Source: CAZWAP01 sp964632005 (GTDB lineage: Bacteria; Planctomycetota; Phycisphaerae; Sedimentisphaerales; Anaerobacaceae). Taken from it: a stretch of 61,384 bases of DNA. Made by a program: the position numbers and the translations under genes. This document shows positions 18,928 through 28,446 of this stretch, one piece after another. The first letter of the stretch is position 1, and each line of letters starts with the position of its first letter. The DNA is taken from the NCBI GenBank assembly GCA_964632005.1, contig CAZWAP010000011.1, forward strand, positions 1 to 61,384. The letters are read 5' to 3'. A model generated the notes under the pieces. It saw only the letters and a list, made by a program, of their open reading frames with translations. It did not search any database and had not been told where the DNA came from.

Positions 18928-20220
18928 CTACAGCAGCCAGGGTGAACGTCTCGGTCGCCAGGTCATTCGGTTGGCCTCTGAGTCGCCAATGAACTGCTCG
19001 GCCTTGGGGTCCCACCTGAGTCTGCGGTTGAGGAGCATCGCTATATTGCCCAGGTGACAGATGGTGCTGGAGCGGTGGCCGACTTCGGCGTTGCAGATCG
19101 GCTGCCTGCGGCTCTTTACGCAGTCTAAAAAATTCTGGGCGTGGTTGCGACTGTCATAGAGGTGTATTTCGTTGGGGCCGATCGTGGTGGTCTTGAGCGA
19201 CTCTGGCGAGGTTTTGAGGCTGCCACGGCTTACTTCCACCCAGCCTTCCGTGCCCTCGAACCTGGTGCTGGAGCCGCCGGTGGAGCAGATCAGCTTGACA
19301 CCGTTGGCGTAAGTCGCCTCGAAGTAGACCTTGGTTGCGGTGGTGAACAGGCCGGTCTTCGGAAATTCTCCCTGCCCGTATATCTCGACCGGGCCGGAGT
19401 CGTCCATCCCGAGGCCCCACTGGGCGATGTCGAGGTGGTGTGCTCCCCAGTTGGTTACCTGTCCGCCGGAGTAGTCGAGTATGAAGCGGAACTGGTAGTG
19501 ACACCGCTGGTGGTGATAAGGCGCCCAGGGAGCGGGACCCAGCCAGAAATCGTAGTCGAGGCCTTGGGGCACGGGTTCGGCAGTCCAGGTCGGTTCGCAT
19601 TTTTTGTTGTTGCCGGGGATGCCGACGCGGACCGTCTTGACTCGGCCTATTCTGCCGTTGCGAACAAGTTCACACGCGAAGCGGAAGCGGCTGGAGGATC
19701 GCTGCTGGGAGCCAGTCTGGAGGACGCGACCGTAGCGTTCTACTTCGTCGGCGAGGGCCCGACCCTCGGCTATCGTCAGGGTGAGGGGTTTTTCGCAGTA
19801 AACGTCTTTTCCGGCGCGGACAGCGGCGATCGAGGTCGGGACGTGCCAGTGGTCCGGGGTTGCGATGGATACGGCATCGACGTCGTCCCGTGCGAGCAGG
19901 TCGCGGAAATCATTGTAGGAGGCCTTTGGGCTGAGTCCAGCGGCCTGCCTGGCCTTTTCCCTGTGGTCGGCGTCCACGTCGCAGACGGCAACGACTTGCG
20001 AGCCGGGATTGCCCTTGAAGTTGTTCATATTGCCCCGGCCCTGTCCTCCAAGACCGATACAGCCGATGGTGATGCGGTTGCTCGGAGCATTGGCACCGAA
20101 GACCGAAGATGGGACAATGGCCGGCCAGGCAACTGCTGCGCCGGTCGTGACGGCCGAGGCCTTCAAGAATTCCCTCCGGCTCAGATTGTTCGTCCTGAGA
20201 GTTGTCTTCTTGCTTTTCAT
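18928..20220 (-). CDS. exported Gfo/Idh/MocA-family oxidoreductase
   Basis: A 430-residue NAD(P)-dependent sugar oxidoreductase family protein with a Tat signal (LSRREFLKASA). The Rossmann motif GCIGLGGQGRGN, the VAVCDVDADH acidic loop and the conserved E-K-P of DVYCEKPLTLT are present; the C-terminal domain contains GGQVTNWGAHHLDIAQWGL. It sits directly downstream of the tandem DUF1080 gene (38 nt, same strand). Members paired with DUF1080 are proposed to oxidise glycosides at C3 to 3-keto-glycosides before cleavage, so this pair may act on glycosides in the periplasm. Substrate is unknown. AGGAAGGAAG precedes the ATG. Confidence 0.92.
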   Translation of the reverse strand: MKSKKTTLRTNNLSRREFLKASAVTTGAAVAWPAIVPSSVFGANAPSNRITIGCIGLGGQGRGNMNNFKGNPGSQVVAVCDVDADHREKARQAAGLSPKASYNDFRDLLARDDVDAVSIATPDHWHVPTSIAAVRAGKDVYCEKPLTLTIAEGRALADEVERYGRVLQTGSQQRSSSRFRFACELVRNGRIGRVKTVRVGIPGNNKKCEPTWTAEPVPQGLDYDFWLGPAPWAPYHHQRCHYQFRFILDYSGGQVTNWGAHHLDIAQWGLGMDDSGPVEIYGQGEFPKTGLFTTATKVYFEATYANGVKLICSTGGSSTRFEGTEGWVEVSRGSLKTSPESLKTTTIGPNEIHLYDSRNHAQNFLDCVKSRRQPICNAEVGHRSSTICHLGNIAMLLNRRLRWDPKAEQFIGDSEANRMTWRPRRSPWLL

Positions 20221-20258
20221 AGTATCTTCCTTCCTGATTCTGGGTTATGGCGTTCTGG

Positions 20259-21599
20259 TCAATCGAGCGGTTTTATTCTAAGGTTGCGGAATTCGACGCG
20301 GTCTCCGTGGCCACAGAAAGCGATGTGGCCCTTGTCACGTTTCAGTCCGGGGTGCTTCCTGTGGTCCATTGTCTGGGGAGTGCTTGCCTTTTCTATGTCC
20401 GCATCGACGATCGTTGTGCCATTGAGCCTTACGATTATGTGGGGGCCGTCGGCGATGACTTCCTCGTAGTTCCACTCGCCGATGGGTTTTAGGTAACCAC
20501 GTTTTGCGGGGACCACGCCGTATATCGAGCCGTGATACTGATACGGACGTAGGTTCTTATATTTCGGGGAGGTGTTGTCGAGGATTTGGAGTTCCATTCC
20601 GACATAGGCCGGGTCGCCCCGGAGGGGGGTTCGGATTCCCAGGCCGTTATTTGCGCCGGGGGTGAGCCTGAACTCGAATCGCATAATGAAGTCGCCATAC
20701 TGCTCGGCGGTGTAGAGGTTGCCGCCGCCCCGTTTGGGGTCAACCACTATGGCGCCGTTGCGGACGATGTATCCGTCCTTGTTGCCGACCCAGCCGTCTA
20801 TGTCTTTGCCATTGAAAAGCAGCTTGAAACCCTTGGCCTTTTCCTCTGGGCTCAAGCGGTTGGTTGCTTTTGTTCGGGGGATCTCGCGGATGAATATGTT
20901 CCTGAAGCAAAGCTTGCTGCCGTGCGACTGCAGCTCGATTGGGCCGGCCGGGTAGATCGGTTTGTCGCGCTCCCAGTAATTCTCCATCCTGACGTTGTCC
21001 ACTACGAGGACGTCGTTGAGATAGACCGTTACGTCCTCGTCGATCATTATGATCCTGAAGGTGTTCCATTGGCCGACGGGCTTGTCGGCTTTTTTCAGCG
21101 GTTTGCTGGGACCCTGCTTATTGTTGTACAGCCCTCCCGAGCCGACCTGGGCGCCGACAGACGTCAGGCTGGTGTCCCATATCTGGACCTGGGGACAGCC
21201 CCGGAGGTATATGCCGCTGTCACCGCCCTTTTCGATCTTCCAGTCCACCCAGAGCTCGAAATCGCCGTAGTCCCTGGCTGTGCAGAGGTTGTGCCCCTTG
21301 CCGTCAAAGGTAAGGATGCCATCGACCACCTTCCAGTGGGCACGCATATCCTCGTCGGCCCTGGCCTGTGCCCTGGCCAGTTCTTGCTTGCTCATCTTGG
21401 CGCGGGTCTTGGGGTTTCCCACGAGTCCTTTCCAGCCGGTGAGGTCCCTGCCGTTGAACAGGGCCTTGAATCCCTTTGGAGGTTGATTCAGGGACCGGGC
21501 CTGCGGACCGCTGCGGTCCGCAGCGTAGATGCATCCCAGCGGAACAAGTATTGATGAAGACAAGATTAGTGGGATGATCTTAGATGTAGCCTGCTTCAT
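20259..21599 (-). CDS. secreted protein with two DUF1080 (3-keto-disaccharide hydrolase) domains
   Basis: A 446-residue exported protein beginning at ATG 21599 behind AGGAAAGGG. The signal segment ends around LGCIYAADRS, possibly lipidated. Two consecutive concanavalin-like DUF1080 domains follow. Domain 1 (about 40-240) starts GFKALFNGRDLTGWKG and domain 2 (about 250-446) starts GFKLLFNGKDIDGWVG; each has the SGIYLRG or NGLGIRTPL loop. Some DUF1080 proteins cleave 3-keto-glycosides. The tandem arrangement may allow two substrate sites or binding plus catalysis. It is the upstream partner of the Gfo/Idh/MocA oxidoreductase, supporting an oxidise-then-cleave pathway. Confidence 0.9.
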   Translation of the reverse strand: MKQATSKIIPLILSSSILVPLGCIYAADRSGPQARSLNQPPKGFKALFNGRDLTGWKGLVGNPKTRAKMSKQELARAQARADEDMRAHWKVVDGILTFDGKGHNLCTARDYGDFELWVDWKIEKGGDSGIYLRGCPQVQIWDTSLTSVGAQVGSGGLYNNKQGPSKPLKKADKPVGQWNTFRIIMIDEDVTVYLNDVLVVDNVRMENYWERDKPIYPAGPIELQSHGSKLCFRNIFIREIPRTKATNRLSPEEKAKGFKLLFNGKDIDGWVGNKDGYIVRNGAIVVDPKRGGGNLYTAEQYGDFIMRFEFRLTPGANNGLGIRTPLRGDPAYVGMELQILDNTSPKYKNLRPYQYHGSIYGVVPAKRGYLKPIGEWNYEEVIADGPHIIVRLNGTTIVDADIEKASTPQTMDHRKHPGLKRDKGHIAFCGHGDRVEFRNLRIKPLD

Positions 21600-21908
21600 C
21601 GTTTTTCCCTTTCCTTTCCTATTACGTTTATGTTGCTCCGGGCCCGCAGACCCGAGTCGTCCAGCCCGAAGGGCTCGATCTGTGTTTCCTTGCTTCATCA
21701 GGAGCCGGGCCCCGACTTGGTTTCTGCTCGCAATGTGATCATACCAAAAGGCCAAGTCCGGCACAATAGCAATCAACTGCTTTGCCGGGGTGGACCGGTG
21801 TGGTCCTTCCGTCTTGGTCGAAGACTGCTTTTTGGCCGGCTACCTGCCCGCGTAAGACCTACGAAGCGACACGGACAAACGAGCCGAAGACGCACCGGGT
21901 TCGGTCTC

Positions 21909-21937
21909 TTGACACGGCGCTTCGGGCGTACTACAGT
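21909..21937 (+). promoter_or_regulatory. sigma70-type promoter of the M14 peptidase gene
   Basis: A perfect TTGACA at 21909-21914, a 17-nt spacer and TACAGT at 21932-21937, 57 nt before the start codon. The rest of the 394-nt gap 21600-21993 contains nothing else I can identify. Confidence 0.6.
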
Positions 21938-21993
21938 CTCCTGCACCGTTTTCTCAATCGAACAAATCGAGGCCGTTTCCACGAGGAGTCGTT

Positions 21994-23331
21994 ATGAGCA
22001 CCGGCCGACTGTTACCGGTACCGAATCCCGCCGAACACCACCCGGGGTTCGCTCGCTCTGCAAGTCGGGGCATCTTGTCGGTACTGACCCTTGTGGTGCT
22101 GTTGTCCGGCAGCTGGCAGCAGGCTATGGCCGACAGTCCCGAAACCCGCAACCAGCAGCCCTTTGCTATCGACGCCGACTACCCGGGCGGTAACATCATC
22201 CTCGAGCGCATCGAGGGCGATACCGTTTACCTCAGGCAGGATCTGCGCGACACCGAGGGCTGGTGGTTCTACTGGAACTTCCGTGTCAGGGGCGTCACCG
22301 GCCGAACGCTGAGGTTCGTATTCACCAACAAAAACCCCATCGGCGTCCGCGGGCCAGCCGTGAGCACTGATGCCGGGCGTACCTGGGCCTGGCTCGGCAC
22401 CGAAAAGGTGAAGGCCGCATCCTTCAGCTACGTATTCCCGCCGGACATCCGCGAGGTACGCTTCTGCTTTGCTATCCCCTATCAGCAGAGCGATCTGCAA
22501 AGGTTCTTGGCCCGGCACGCAGACTGCACGAACCTTACGGTCCGGCAGCTTTGCAGGACCCGGCACGACCGAGGCGTCGAGCGGATACACGTCGGCAGGT
22601 TGGATGGGCGCGTCAGGTTCCGCGTGCTGTTGACCGCCCGTCACCACGCCTGCGAATCCATCGCGAGTTATGCCCTGGAAGGCTTGCTTGACGCGGTGCT
22701 CGCCGAGACCGACGACGGGCTCTGGTTCCGCCGCAACGTCGAAATAATGGCCGTGCCGTTTATGGATAAGGACGGCGTCGAAGAGGGCGACCAGGGCAAG
22801 AACCGCCGGCCCCACGACCATTACTGCGACTACATAGAAAAGGGCATCTACCCCTCGGTCACGGCCCTGCGGACCTTCGTGCCGGACTGGTCGAAAGGCA
22901 AGCTCCGCGTCGCCCTGGACCTGCACTGCCCGTACATCAAGGGCTCTTGCATCTACCTCGTCGGCAACCACGATGAAAGAATCTGGGCCGAGCAGCAAAG
23001 ATTCAGCATAATCCTCGAAGATGTCCGCACCGGCCCGCTGCCTTACCGGCCCGACGACAATCTTCCCTTCGGCCGAGCCTGGAACACCCACGCAAATTAC
23101 GGCTCCCTCAAGACGTGCAGCCAATGGGCCAGTGAGCTGGACGGCATAAAACTGGCCGCGACCATCGAGATACCCTATGCGGACGTGCGAGGCAACGCCG
23201 TCACCGCCGAGACCGCCAGGGCCTTCGGCGCCGACCTGGCGCGGGCGCTTCGGGCGTACCTGCAGCTACTCGAACCACTCCGCCTCGAGCCCATGTCCGG
23301 CTCAGACGCCCCTTCCCACAGACGACGGTAA
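21994..23331 (+). CDS. exported M14-family zinc carboxypeptidase-like protein
   Basis: A 445-residue protein with an N-terminal signal (about residues 24-46) after GAGGAG. A beta-rich N domain (about 55-190, including DTEGWWFYWNFRV) resembles the module that precedes the catalytic domain in cytosolic carboxypeptidase (AGBL/CCP)-like M14 enzymes. The zinc ligands His218 and Glu221 (HHACE, an HxxE motif), His311 (LDLHCPY) and the general base Glu392 (ATIEIPY) are present, so it is probably active. A secreted relative of a mostly cytosolic group is notable. The target is unknown; peptide or glycan-linked amide trimming are possibilities. Confidence 0.8.
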   Translation: MSTGRLLPVPNPAEHHPGFARSASRGILSVLTLVVLLSGSWQQAMADSPETRNQQPFAIDADYPGGNIILERIEGDTVYLRQDLRDTEGWWFYWNFRVRGVTGRTLRFVFTNKNPIGVRGPAVSTDAGRTWAWLGTEKVKAASFSYVFPPDIREVRFCFAIPYQQSDLQRFLARHADCTNLTVRQLCRTRHDRGVERIHVGRLDGRVRFRVLLTARHHACESIASYALEGLLDAVLAETDDGLWFRRNVEIMAVPFMDKDGVEEGDQGKNRRPHDHYCDYIEKGIYPSVTALRTFVPDWSKGKLRVALDLHCPYIKGSCIYLVGNHDERIWAEQQRFSIILEDVRTGPLPYRPDDNLPFGRAWNTHANYGSLKTCSQWASELDGIKLAATIEIPYADVRGNAVTAETARAFGADLARALRAYLQLLEPLRLEPMSGSDAPSHRRR

Positions 23332-23363
23332 CGGTGTACTTTGTTTGTGATTAGTCCCGGCGG

Positions 23364-23392
23364 TTGATTCAGACGCGGTCAGCCGGTATATT
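23364..23392 (+). promoter_or_regulatory. sigma70-type promoter of the three-sulfatase operon
   Basis: TTGATT at 23364-23369, a 17-nt spacer and TATATT at 23387-23392. Both hexamers are identical to those of the promoter at 9868-9896. Confidence 0.5.
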
Positions 23393-23444
23393 TGCACTCT
23401 ACGACTTTGAAGGCTGGCCGATATCCCAGTGAAAGGCAGCGATT

Positions 23445-24875
23445 GTGACCGAGCAAAATAGAAGAGAATTCCTAAAGACGATGGGGCTGGCCGCCGCAGG
23501 CGCAGGGACTTGCTCGATGCTCCCGGGCTCGGCTGTCACCGCCCGGGCAGGAAGCCAAAGAGCGAGGAAACCCAACATCATCTTCATCCTGGCAGACGAC
23601 CTCGGCTACGGCGACATAGGCTGCTTCGGGCAGAAGACCATCCAGACGCCAAATATCGACAGGCTCGCCGCTGAGGGTATGCGCCTGACCGACCACTATG
23701 CCGGCAGCACGGTCTGTGCGCCCTCGCGGTGCTGCCTGATGACCGGCCTGCATACCGGCCACGCCCTTATCCGCGGCAATGGCCGCGTGCCGCTACGGCC
23801 GAAGGATGTCACCGTAGCCGAGCTGCTCAAGACGGCGGGCTATACCACCGGCATAATCGGCAAGTGGGGACTCGGCGAGGCCGGCAGCACCGGCATCCCC
23901 AACAAACAGGGCTTCGACTACTTCTTCGGCTACCTCAACCAGAGACACGCCCACAACTATTACCCCAGATACCTCTGGCGTAACACCGAGAAGTACATCT
24001 TGAAAAACGAGGTCAGGGACGTCAATCCGCCGGGCGGGGTCGCGACCAAGCGCCTCCAGTATTCGCACGATCTGTTTGCAGCCGAGGCCTTGAAGTTCGT
24101 CGAAGACAACAAGGACCGCCCCTTTTTCCTCTACCTGGCCTTTACCATCCCGCACGCGAACAACGAGGCCGGGAAGAAAGGTATGGAAGTGCCGGACTAC
24201 GGCCCCTATGCCGACGAGGATTGGCCCGAGCCGCAAAAAGGGCACGCGGCGATGATCACCCGGATGGATCGCGACATCGGCAGGCTGATAGCCAGGCTGC
24301 GCCGGCTGGGGATAGAGCGGGATACCTTGGTGCTCTTCTCCAGCGACAACGGCCCCCACAAAGAGGGCGGCGCGGACCCCGAGTTCTTCGACAGTGCCGG
24401 GCCCCTTCGCGGTTACAAGCGGGCCGTCTACGAAGGCGGCATCCGGGTGCCGACGATCGCCTGGTGGCCGGGGAAGATAAAAGCCGGCTCAAAGAGCGAC
24501 CATATCTCGGCCTTCTGGGACTTCCTGCCCACCTGCTGCGAGCTGGCCGGCATCGAAACGCCCCCGGGACTCGACGGTATATCGATGCTTCCTACACTGC
24601 TCGGACACCCCCAGAAGCAGAAGAAGCACGAGTACCTGTACTGGGAGTTCCACGAGCAAGGCAAAAAACAGGCCGTCCGCATGGGCCGCTGGAAAGGCGT
24701 CCGCCAAAACGTCGCCAGGAACCCTGACGGCTACATCGAACTGTATGACCTGAAAAACGACATCGGCGAAAAGGACAACATCGCCGCTCAGCACCCCGAC
24801 ATCGTTGCAAGGATCGCTGAAATTATGAGAAAAGCTCACGCACCCTCCCAGTACTGGAAAATGCCCTGGGACTGA
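23445..24875 (+). CDS. exported arylsulfatase-type sulfatase (S1), copy 1
   Basis: A type I sulfatase of 476 residues with an RR-type signal (NRREFLKTMG) and a GTG start. Cys91 in VCAPSRCCLMTG lies in the canonical C-x-P-S-R core converted to formylglycine by the maturase. Metal-site residues are seen in FILADDLGYGD and in FSSDNGPH, and GIIGKWGLGE is another family block. It removes sulfate esters, presumably from algal or host polysaccharides. First of three sulfatase genes in a row: the next reading frame begins directly after this stop. The precise linkage specificity cannot be read from the sequence. Confidence 0.95.
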   Translation: MTEQNRREFLKTMGLAAAGAGTCSMLPGSAVTARAGSQRARKPNIIFILADDLGYGDIGCFGQKTIQTPNIDRLAAEGMRLTDHYAGSTVCAPSRCCLMTGLHTGHALIRGNGRVPLRPKDVTVAELLKTAGYTTGIIGKWGLGEAGSTGIPNKQGFDYFFGYLNQRHAHNYYPRYLWRNTEKYILKNEVRDVNPPGGVATKRLQYSHDLFAAEALKFVEDNKDRPFFLYLAFTIPHANNEAGKKGMEVPDYGPYADEDWPEPQKGHAAMITRMDRDIGRLIARLRRLGIERDTLVLFSSDNGPHKEGGADPEFFDSAGPLRGYKRAVYEGGIRVPTIAWWPGKIKAGSKSDHISAFWDFLPTCCELAGIETPPGLDGISMLPTLLGHPQKQKKHEYLYWEFHEQGKKQAVRMGRWKGVRQNVARNPDGYIELYDLKNDIGEKDNIAAQHPDIVARIAEIMRKAHAPSQYWKMPWD

Positions 24876-24917
24876 ATGTGTCTCTCGGCAGGGTGCCTTG
24901 TATCCTGGATGAAAGCT

Positions 24918-26345
24918 ATGATGAAAAGACGCGAATTTTTGAAGACTGCAGGCCTGTCGTTACTCTCGCTCGTATCGTCCGGATGCGCGGCGGCCCCGGC
25001 CGGTTACCCGCGCAAAACCGCCGGCCGAAAGCCGAACTTTGTTTTTATTCTTATCGACGATCTGGGTTGGAGAGACCTCGGTTTTATGGGCAGCACGTAC
25101 TACGAGACCCCGCACATCGACGAGCTCGCCACCGAGGGCGTTGTCTTTACGAGCGCATACACCAACGCTCCCAACTGCGCACCGACGCGCGCGTGCCTTA
25201 TGTCGGGCCAGTACGGCCCGAGACACGGCATCTATACGGTCGGGACCTCCGAACGAGGCCCCGCTAATATGCGCAAGCTCATCCCGGTTAAGAATACCAG
25301 GAGTCTCCCGACCAGTTCTATAACGATCGCCGAGGCCCTGAAGGCCGGCGGTTATACCTCCGCTTGCATCGGAAAGTGGCACTTAGGCAGGGCCAAGCCG
25401 TATCGGCCGCAGGACCGCGGCTTCGATTTCGTGTTCGACAGGACCGGCGGAGGACATTTCACCAGGGACAGCCAATACCTTACCGACGTCCTTACCGACA
25501 AGGCCCTCGAATTCATCGAATCCAACAAAAACAGGCCCTTCTTTCTTTATCTCGCCCATCACGCCGTGCATACCCCTATTCAGGCCAAACCTGAATTGAT
25601 CCGTAAGTACGAAAAGAAAAAGGGTGATGCCATACACAACAACCCTACCTATGCCGCGATGATCGAGAGCGTGGACGAGAGCGTCGGCAGGATACTGAAT
25701 AAGCTCGAGTGCCTCGGCCTTGCAGAAGAGACCGTTGTTTTCTTCTTCTCCGACAACGGCGGCTACGGCAATGTTACCGCTATGACCCCTTTGCGCGGCT
25801 CGAAGGGGATGCTCTACGAGGGCGGCATACGCGTGCCTTTGATCGTGCGCTGGCCCGGCCGGGCCAAGCCGGGCCGCTGCGAGGTGCCCGTCATCGGGAT
25901 AGATTTTTTCCCAACGATGCTCGAGATGGCCTCTCTGCCGAGGCCGCGAGGGCACATCCTCGACGGAGAAAGTATCGTGCCCCTGCTCAAAGGGCGGGAT
26001 AAGCTAAAACGCACCGCCATCTACTGGCACTTCCCTGCCTATCTCGAACCGTATAACGAAAAACAACGCCCCTGGCGAACCACCCCGGCCGGGGCCGTCC
26101 GAAAAGGCGACTGGAAGCTGATAGAGTTCTTCGAGGACGGCAAACTCGAGCTGTATAACCTCAAAGAAGACATCGGCGAGTCAAACGACCTGGCCTGTGC
26201 CCTGCCCAGGAAAACCAGGGAGCTGCACAACATGCTGCTTGCCTGGCGAAAGAGGCTCAACGCGCCGGTGCCCACCGAGAAAAACCCGCGCTACGACCCT
26301 AACGCCGCAACGACGATAAGACCCGGAAAAAGAAAAAAGGCATAA
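24918..26345 (+). CDS. exported sulfatase (S1), copy 2
   Basis: A sulfatase whose RR signal (MKRREFLKTAG) begins at 24918 or 24921; longer reading back to 24876 is possible but would add a non-signal stretch. The signal ends in SLVSSGCAAA, so lipidation is plausible. Cys87 lies in NCAPTRACLMSG, a C-x-P-T-R variant of the formylglycine motif. ILIDDLGWRDLG carries the two metal-binding Asp, and FFFSDNGGYG the second pair. The HLG block CIGKWHLG is present. It is the middle gene of the operon. Sequence divergence from its neighbours suggests different specificity. Confidence 0.94.
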   Translation: MMKRREFLKTAGLSLLSLVSSGCAAAPAGYPRKTAGRKPNFVFILIDDLGWRDLGFMGSTYYETPHIDELATEGVVFTSAYTNAPNCAPTRACLMSGQYGPRHGIYTVGTSERGPANMRKLIPVKNTRSLPTSSITIAEALKAGGYTSACIGKWHLGRAKPYRPQDRGFDFVFDRTGGGHFTRDSQYLTDVLTDKALEFIESNKNRPFFLYLAHHAVHTPIQAKPELIRKYEKKKGDAIHNNPTYAAMIESVDESVGRILNKLECLGLAEETVVFFFSDNGGYGNVTAMTPLRGSKGMLYEGGIRVPLIVRWPGRAKPGRCEVPVIGIDFFPTMLEMASLPRPRGHILDGESIVPLLKGRDKLKRTAIYWHFPAYLEPYNEKQRPWRTTPAGAVRKGDWKLIEFFEDGKLELYNLKEDIGESNDLACALPRKTRELHNMLLAWRKRLNAPVPTEKNPRYDPNAATTIRPGKRKKA

Positions 26346-26375
26346 CAAAAAAGTCCCATCTGGAGAGGACAGACG

Positions 26376-27903
26376 ATGAAACGGCGAGACTTTCTCAAGG
26401 CAATAGGTACGGGCCTCGCAGCCCTGGCGACAAACGGGTGCCTCGGCATGCCCCGCAAAGACACCGGCGCAGCAGCGGCCGAAAGGCCCAACATCGTCTT
26501 TATTATCGTGGACGATATGGGCTGGGCCGATCTGGGCTGCTACGGCAGCAGGCAGATAAGAACGCCCAACATCGACAAGATGGCCGAAGAAGGAATCCGT
26601 TTCACCGATGCCTACTCCGGCTGCACCGTCTGTGCGCCGGCCCGCAGCGTCCTGATGACGGGACTGCATATGGGCCATACCAGCGTCCGCGGCAATACCG
26701 GCGGAATACCGCTGCGTGACGAGGATGTTACCGTCGCCGAGGTCCTCAAGAAAGCAGGCTATGCCACCGGCGGCTTCGGAAAGTGGGGCCTCGGAGACGT
26801 CGGTACGCCCGGTGTGCCCGAAAGGCAGGGCTTCGACGAATTCTTCGGATACTATCACCAGGTCCACGCCCACGATTACTGGACCGAGTACCTGTGGCGC
26901 AACAGCGAAAGGGTTCCGATGACCGGTTCGCCCGGCAGTATGGAGCGCTACACGCATAACCGAATCTTCGAGCAAACACTGGCTTTTATCCGCAAGAACA
27001 AGGACAGGCCCTTCTTCTGCTATGCCCCCTGGACGCCGCCTCACGGCAAATACCAGATACCCGAAGACGAGCCCGCCTGGAAAATCTACAAAGACAGGGA
27101 TTGGCCGAACAACGCAAAAGTGGTCGCGGCTATGGATACAATGATCGACAGGCACGTCGGAGAATTGCTCGATTTGCTCAAGAGCCTCGGAATCGATGAG
27201 AAAACCATCGTCTTTTTCTGCTCCGACAATGGCGCCGCGGCCCGATTCGACGGCGTACTCGATTCCTGCGGGCCGTTGAGAGGATTCAAGAGATCGATGT
27301 ACGAGGGCGGAATTCGCGTTCCGCTTATTGCTCGCTGGCCCGGCAAGATAAAACCGCACTCGCCGAGCAACCTGCCCTGCTATTTCGCCGATATTATGCC
27401 CACGCTCGCCGAATTGGCCGGCGCCGAGGAATATTTACCGGCGAACATCGACGGCATCTCGATCGTGCCCACTCTGCTCGGCCGGGCCGAAAGGCAACGA
27501 AAGCACGACTTTATGTACTGGGAGTGGCAGGGGTACAATTGGGCCAAACGCAAAAACGAACCGGGCGGCCCAATGCAGGCTGTTCGAATGGGCAAATGGA
27601 AGGCGGTCCGGCCCAGGTCTGGTGCACCTTTCGAGCTGTACGACCTCAGTAAAGATATAGGCGAGAGCAACGACGTCGCCGCCCGCCATCCCGAAATTGT
27701 TGAGGCTATCGAAAACTGGGTGAGGGACAACCGGGTCGAACCGCGCCCGCAGATCGAGCCGNNNNNNNNNNNNNNNNNNNNNNNNNNNNNNNNNNNNNNN
27801 NNNNNNNNNNNNNNNNNNNNNNNNNNNNNNNNNNNNNNNNNNNNNNNNNNNNNNNNNNNNNGCCCAGAACTACGGCGCCGCAGCCGGACCGAGATTTTAC
27901 TGA
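26376..27903 (+). CDS. exported sulfatase (S1), copy 3, interrupted by an assembly gap
   Basis: Begins at 26376 (GGAGAGGAC before the ATG) with signal KRRDFLKAIG and a possible lipid Cys in TNGCLG. Cys86 lies in VCAPARSVLMTG, a C-x-P-A-R variant in which the usual Ser is Ala. The metal-site Asp pair in IIVDDMGWADLG and the FFCSDNGAA block are present. Readable coding runs to 27761, then 100 N. After the gap, 27862-27903 reads AQNYGAAAGPRFY and stop, a plausible C-terminus. The two sides are in one frame only if the true gap is a multiple of three, so 100 is a placeholder. The stop overlaps the convergent lipoprotein stop. Confidence 0.88.
27762..27861. other. assembly gap of 100 N in the third sulfatase gene
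   Basis: Exactly 100 N, a conventional unknown-length gap, located near the C-terminus of the sulfatase reading frame. Confidence 0.95.
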
Positions 27904-28424
27904 TCGGGCCTGAGCAAGTATTCGGCGGTCAACCTCCTTGCGTCGAGGGTCAAACAGGTAACTTCCAAGATATAGTCCGACGGTCCTGGCTCGAAGGGCA
28001 GATCGGAGGGGGAAAACTCGTATGCCCTGAGGAAATCTCGCCAATAGAGGTTGTTTGAGGCCGGCTCAGACAGGTCGAAATCGGGCCAGATTTTCAGCCT
28101 TTTTCCTTTGGGCTCGGCGGACCGGGGTAGGTACTGATAAAGCTCGAAGCGGAACTTGCCCGGGGCCTTCATCTGGCAGCCGGACGCATCGAGCAGGCTC
28201 ACGTACGCCCTTATCCCCTGTTCGGGGCCTGAGTCTTGCTCGGCAAATTCGGTCAGAGGCAGTATGTCCACCCTGGCCGGGGCATAGCAGGCACACGGGC
28301 GGGTCATCTCGGCATTACTGCGGTTGGTCTGCGGAAGGGCGGTGCCCTCGGGTGGTACGCACCCGGCCTGAGCAACCAGCACGGCGACCAGACAAAACAG
28401 CGGTAAAGCGCCAATTACTCTCAT
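27897..28424 (-). CDS. small exported lipoprotein-like protein of unknown function
   Basis: A 175-residue protein starting at ATG 28424, with a signal segment ending in VAQAGCVPP, compatible with a lipoprotein Cys at about residue 21. The mature part has a beta-rich pattern and the sequence KFRFELYQYLPRS; I recognise no known family motif. It lies 22 nt downstream of ribBA on the same strand, so it is probably the last gene of the ftsY-pgsA-ribBA operon. Its stop overlaps the stop of the opposing sulfatase gene. Confidence 0.75.
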   Translation of the reverse strand: MRVIGALPLFCLVAVLVAQAGCVPPEGTALPQTNRSNAEMTRPCACYAPARVDILPLTEFAEQDSGPEQGIRAYVSLLDASGCQMKAPGKFRFELYQYLPRSAEPKGKRLKIWPDFDLSEPASNNLYWRDFLRAYEFSPSDLPFEPGPSDYILEVTCLTLDARRLTAEYLLRPDQ

Positions 28425-28446
28425 AGGCAAGACAATACATGCAAAG

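Noticed and set aside
22012..23124. 370-codon minus-strand frame opposite the M14 gene
   Set aside because: No family resemblance and exactly antisense to a gene with zinc-site motifs.
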